This document shows positions 12,728-15,323 of a stretch of DNA of 15,323 nucleotides, piece after piece. Source of the DNA: Bacteroidales bacterium (GTDB taxonomy: Bacteria > Bacteroidota > Bacteroidia > Bacteroidales > Paludibacteraceae); the NCBI GenBank assembly GCA_900767385.1, contig CAAFYY010000004.1, positions 1-15,323 of the forward strand. Reading direction: 5' to 3'. Every line of letters begins with the position of its first letter. Position 1 is the stretch's first letter. The notes under the pieces are model-generated. The model had not been told where the DNA came from, made no database searches, and saw only the letters and a list, made by a program, of their open reading frames with translations. The position numbers and the translations under genes were made by a program.

Positions 12728-14512
12728 ATGATGAAGAAACATCTTTTCCTTACATACTTACTTGTTGTCTCACTCCCTTGCTTTGCTCAGCAGAAAGGTG
12801 CAACCAGGGAAATGGTCAACGGCGATGAAATCGTCGTTACCGACAGCACCACTCAGCAGAAAGTAGACTATCACTTTTGTGAGGCTGTCAAATACATGGC
12901 GAACACAAACTATGCCGCAGCCCGACAGGAGTTCAATCGTTGCATGGAGTTGGATTCCAATGTAGCAGCAGTCCATTTCAACCTGGGCGTTCTCGATTTC
13001 TATGAGACAAAGACCGACCTCGCCATTCCTCATTTGGAAAAAGCTTATCAGCTCTCGCCCGACTTTCTCAGTTATGGTCAGGCATTGTTGAATGTCTATG
13101 TCAAATCGCAACAACTTGACAAAGCTGTAAAGATTGGCGAAGAACTCATTTCCCGTTTCCCTAACGACGACCGCACCTACAGACTCTTGATTAATCTCTA
13201 TTCTCACATGGGCAAAGACCAGAACGTCATGAAAACCTTCGATCGTTTGGAGAATATCGTGGGTCTTGAGGAGATTCTGATGGATAAGATAGAGTTCTAT
13301 TGCAATACCTATCCGGAATCCAAAAGCAAGAAACTCTGTGTCTCGGAGTATAAACGTTTTCTGGAAAGTACCAATGCCAACGTAGAGAAACAGTCTATCT
13401 TTGGTGAACTATATTTGGCTTTTGGCGATGAGAAAAAGGCAATGTCCATCTTCAATCAACTGATGCAAGAGTATCCAAACAGCGGTCGACCCTACCTCTC
13501 CCTCTATACTTACTACGACGACAAGAACGACTCCGTACGGGCAATAGAGATGCTGAAAAAGGCGATGATGGACAAAAGCATCCCTTATTCTTCCTTCTCC
13601 GACGGCGTGCTTACCCACCTCAGCGGTCTCGTGCAAAACAAACGCTTTGCGGAGGCAGACGAGTTTATGAAAATCGTTCGTCACAACTTCGGCGATGAGG
13701 CAGAGGTGTGCAATCTCAGCGCCCGCCTTTGCTACGAGGAAAAGAAAATCAATGAGGCTATTGACTATGCCCGTACCGTCATCGACTTTAAGCCAGACGC
13801 AGAGCAGTCGTGGTCCTTCCTCGCCTCCATCTATGGGGCAGAAAACAACGACACCGCCCTCTTCCAACTCTCCAACGAGGCCTTAGCCTTGTTTCCAAAC
13901 TCTTCAGAGTGGCAGTATTACCGCATCGTCTACTTCGCCCGCCACGACATGACCGATTCCCTTTACTTGGCTATCGACCACTTAGTAAACAATTTGCCCG
14001 AATCAGCATCTAATAATATGCTGAAGTCAAGCGTACTTGAAATCAAATCTTCCATATTATGGGAGAAAAAGCAGACCAAACGGGCATTGGAGGCGTGTGA
14101 GCAATCCCTGAAATACAATCCCAACAATGCTACGGTGTTGAACAACTACGCCTACTTCCTGGCACTCTGCGATACCAATCTCGACAAGGCGCTGACGATG
14201 ATTGAGCAGTCGCTGAAGATAGACAACAAACAGGCCAACAGCCTCGACACCTATGCTTATGTCTTGTTCAAGAAAGGCGATTACCGCTCAGCCCGTTTCT
14301 TCATGGAGCGTGCTATCAATATGGCAGACAAGGCCGTCCGCAATCACTACCTTGAGCACTACGGCGACATCCTCTTCCATCTTGGCGACGTGGCTGGTGC
14401 TCTCGAACAGTGGAAGACAGCATTGGAGACCATTGAGGATCCTTCAGACAATCTGAAGAAAAAGGTAGAAACTCAGACTTATATCCCAGATCAGAAAATA
14501 ATTATAGAATAA
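12728..14512 (+). CDS. Secreted tetratricopeptide-repeat protein
   Basis: From the ATG at 12728 the product has 594 residues; an upstream in-frame start at 12641 lies inside dut and would put a basic, non-signal stretch in front, so it is rejected. The adjacent ATG at 12731 is an equal alternative. The N-terminus (MKKHLFLTYLLVVSLPCFAQQ) is a signal peptide likely cut after CFA, with no good lipobox, so the protein should be periplasmic. Most of the rest is TPR: an early block (about 50-160) with VHFNLGVLDFYETKTDLAI, middle helical repeats, and a strong C-terminal block (about 450-560) with NNYAYFLALCDTNLDKAL and DTYAYVLFKKGDYRSA. TPRs are protein-binding scaffolds; the partner is unknown. The DUF4292 lipoprotein starts 2 bp after the stop, suggesting the two products act together at the envelope. 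Confidence 0.93.
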   Translation: MMKKHLFLTYLLVVSLPCFAQQKGATREMVNGDEIVVTDSTTQQKVDYHFCEAVKYMANTNYAAARQEFNRCMELDSNVAAVHFNLGVLDFYETKTDLAIPHLEKAYQLSPDFLSYGQALLNVYVKSQQLDKAVKIGEELISRFPNDDRTYRLLINLYSHMGKDQNVMKTFDRLENIVGLEEILMDKIEFYCNTYPESKSKKLCVSEYKRFLESTNANVEKQSIFGELYLAFGDEKKAMSIFNQLMQEYPNSGRPYLSLYTYYDDKNDSVRAIEMLKKAMMDKSIPYSSFSDGVLTHLSGLVQNKRFAEADEFMKIVRHNFGDEAEVCNLSARLCYEEKKINEAIDYARTVIDFKPDAEQSWSFLASIYGAENNDTALFQLSNEALALFPNSSEWQYYRIVYFARHDMTDSLYLAIDHLVNNLPESASNNMLKSSVLEIKSSILWEKKQTKRALEACEQSLKYNPNNATVLNNYAYFLALCDTNLDKALTMIEQSLKIDNKQANSLDTYAYVLFKKGDYRSARFFMERAINMADKAVRNHYLEHYGDILFHLGDVAGALEQWKTALETIEDPSDNLKKKVETQTYIPDQKIIIE

Positions 14513-14514
14513 CA

Positions 14515-15323
14515 ATGAGACATTTTAATAGTGTATTTATCGCTTTGGCTCTCTCCGTAGTGGCTATGACCATGGTTGGTTGCGGCGATAAAGATAAGAA
14601 AGGTAAAGACAACAATACCGTCGTAACCACTCCGACCGACACCGTCAAACCGGACACCCCTAAGGTGGATTCTGTTGAGAGTGCCACTCCTGTTCTGCCT
14701 ATCGTGAAAGGTTGTATGGCGACAGAGACTCCGTTCAAGGTCGTCAACATTTCCAAGATGGAGACCCGCGTCAACACGAGTGGTAAACAGCTCTCTTTGA
14801 ACTGTGGCGTGAAAATCTTCCACAACCAGTTGATTGAAATCTCTATCCGTCCGCTGTTGGGCGTAGAGATGTATCGTGTTCATCTCACCCCTCAAAAATT
14901 CGCCATCTTTGATAAATTCAACAAAGTATATTGCGAGTCGACCTACGACTACTTCCGCTACGAGTTCTCCATTCCGTTTACTTACGAAGATATCGAGGCT
15001 TTGCTCTTGGGTCGTCTCTTCACCTTTGATGAGGGTGTGGAGGGTCAGGCTATGAAAAACTCATTCATCGCTTCTGCCACCGATTCCACCTATACCCTCG
15101 TTGGCAAGAAGATGGTTGACAAATACACCCACCGCTTTGAGATGGGCAGCAACTACTACATCACCAAAACCGCTTTGGCTGGCAAGTCTACCGATGTCTT
15201 CGTAGTGGATTATTCCGACTACACTAAGGTACGCAACCTCCAGATGCCTCATACCATCAAATTGCTCTATGCCCATGGAGTGAAACCATCTACCATCTCC
15301 TTCTCTATTCAGAAGATGGCTAT
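14515..15323 (+). CDS. DUF4292 family lipoprotein (3' end outside window)
   Basis: The ATG at 14515, 2 bp after the TPR gene stop, opens a frame that runs off the right edge with 269 residues visible. A hydrophobic leader ends in TMVGC, a lipobox with Cys23 as the acylated residue. A polar linker rich in Lys, Asp, Thr and Pro follows (about 24-60), so this is a lipoprotein of the outer or inner membrane. The folded part starts with METRVNTSGKQLSLNCGVKIFHNQLIEISIRP and continues with strand-rich sequence including GVEMYRVHLTP and LLLGRLFTFDEG, matching my memory of DUF4292. That family looks like a half-barrel related in general shape to LolA/LolB lipoprotein carriers, though this is fold-level inference. 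The long pieces quoted are partial; no function is established. Confidence 0.82.
   Translation, partial: MRHFNSVFIALALSVVAMTMVGCGDKDKKGKDNNTVVTTPTDTVKPDTPKVDSVESATPVLPIVKGCMATETPFKVVNISKMETRVNTSGKQLSLNCGVKIFHNQLIEISIRPLLGVEMYRVHLTPQKFAIFDKFNKVYCESTYDYFRYEFSIPFTYEDIEALLLGRLFTFDEGVEGQAMKNSFIASATDSTYTLVGKKMVDKYTHRFEMGSNYYITKTALAGKSTDVFVVDYSDYTKVRNLQMPHTIKLLYAHGVKPSTISFSIQKMA

Noticed and set aside
13409..13867. 152-codon minus-strand open frame opposite the TPR gene, hydrophobic in places
   Set aside because: It mirrors the TPR codons and has no promoter, partner or recognisable motif.

Overview
The window looks like a chromosomal segment from a member of the Bacteroidales (Bacteroidota), perhaps close to Prevotellaceae or Bacteroidaceae; I cannot fix the genus. 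The evidence is threefold. Promoters match the Bacteroidota -7 box TAnnTTTG. Start codons lack clear Shine-Dalgarno sequences. The gene content includes families typical of this phylum: a HU/IHF gene followed by a tiny mS38/AURKAIP1-like basic protein and RNase G, a RecQ with a long C-terminal extension, a TPR-PD40-CRD-OmpA protein, a zinc-less sirtuin, and a dut-TPR-DUF4292 cluster. I saw no tRNA, rRNA, CRISPR array, insertion sequence or phage gene; this appears to be core genome.

Layout. (1) Positions 1-1998, plus strand: the 3' end of a HU/IHF gene, a 30-residue ribosomal-type protein at 190-282, a very strong hairpin at 317-360, then RNase G. A shared bidirectional terminator lies at about 2019-2050. 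(2) Positions 2062-8583, minus strand: a tightly packed set transcribed in the order recQ, plsC-type acyltransferase, PorE-like OmpA protein, GT2 glycosyltransferase, NUDIX/winged-helix regulator. The gaps are 6, 15, 0 and 12 bp, so it is probably one operon. (3) Positions 8584-8876: a divergent control region with a promoter facing each way and a perfect 12-bp tandem T-rich repeat between them. (4) Positions 8877-10306, plus strand: a zinc-less sirtuin and an Lrp/AsnC regulator, ended by a bidirectional terminator at 10330-10364. (5) Positions 10369-11139, minus strand: an unknown 90-residue protein and a YbaK-type aminoacyl-tRNA deacylase, probably co-transcribed. (6) Positions 11324 to the end, plus strand: a YitT membrane protein, dUTPase, a secreted TPR protein and a DUF4292 lipoprotein cut by the window end. 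Their gaps are 10, 14 and 2 bp, again consistent with one operon.

How the genes fit together. Region 1 is RNA and ribosome housekeeping. Region 2 mixes genome maintenance (RecQ) with envelope building (phospholipid acylation, a peptidoglycan-anchored outer-membrane scaffold, a sugar transferase) and ends with a probable ligand-sensing regulator. Region 6 joins nucleotide-pool sanitation to envelope proteins. I found no clear new multi-gene system. The observations most worth a second look are the sirtuin with altered active-site motifs, the PorE-like protein without a lipobox, the non-catalytic NUDIX regulator at the end of the recQ operon, the 20-bp UUCG hairpin before RNase G, and the tandem repeat between the recQ and sirtuin promoters.
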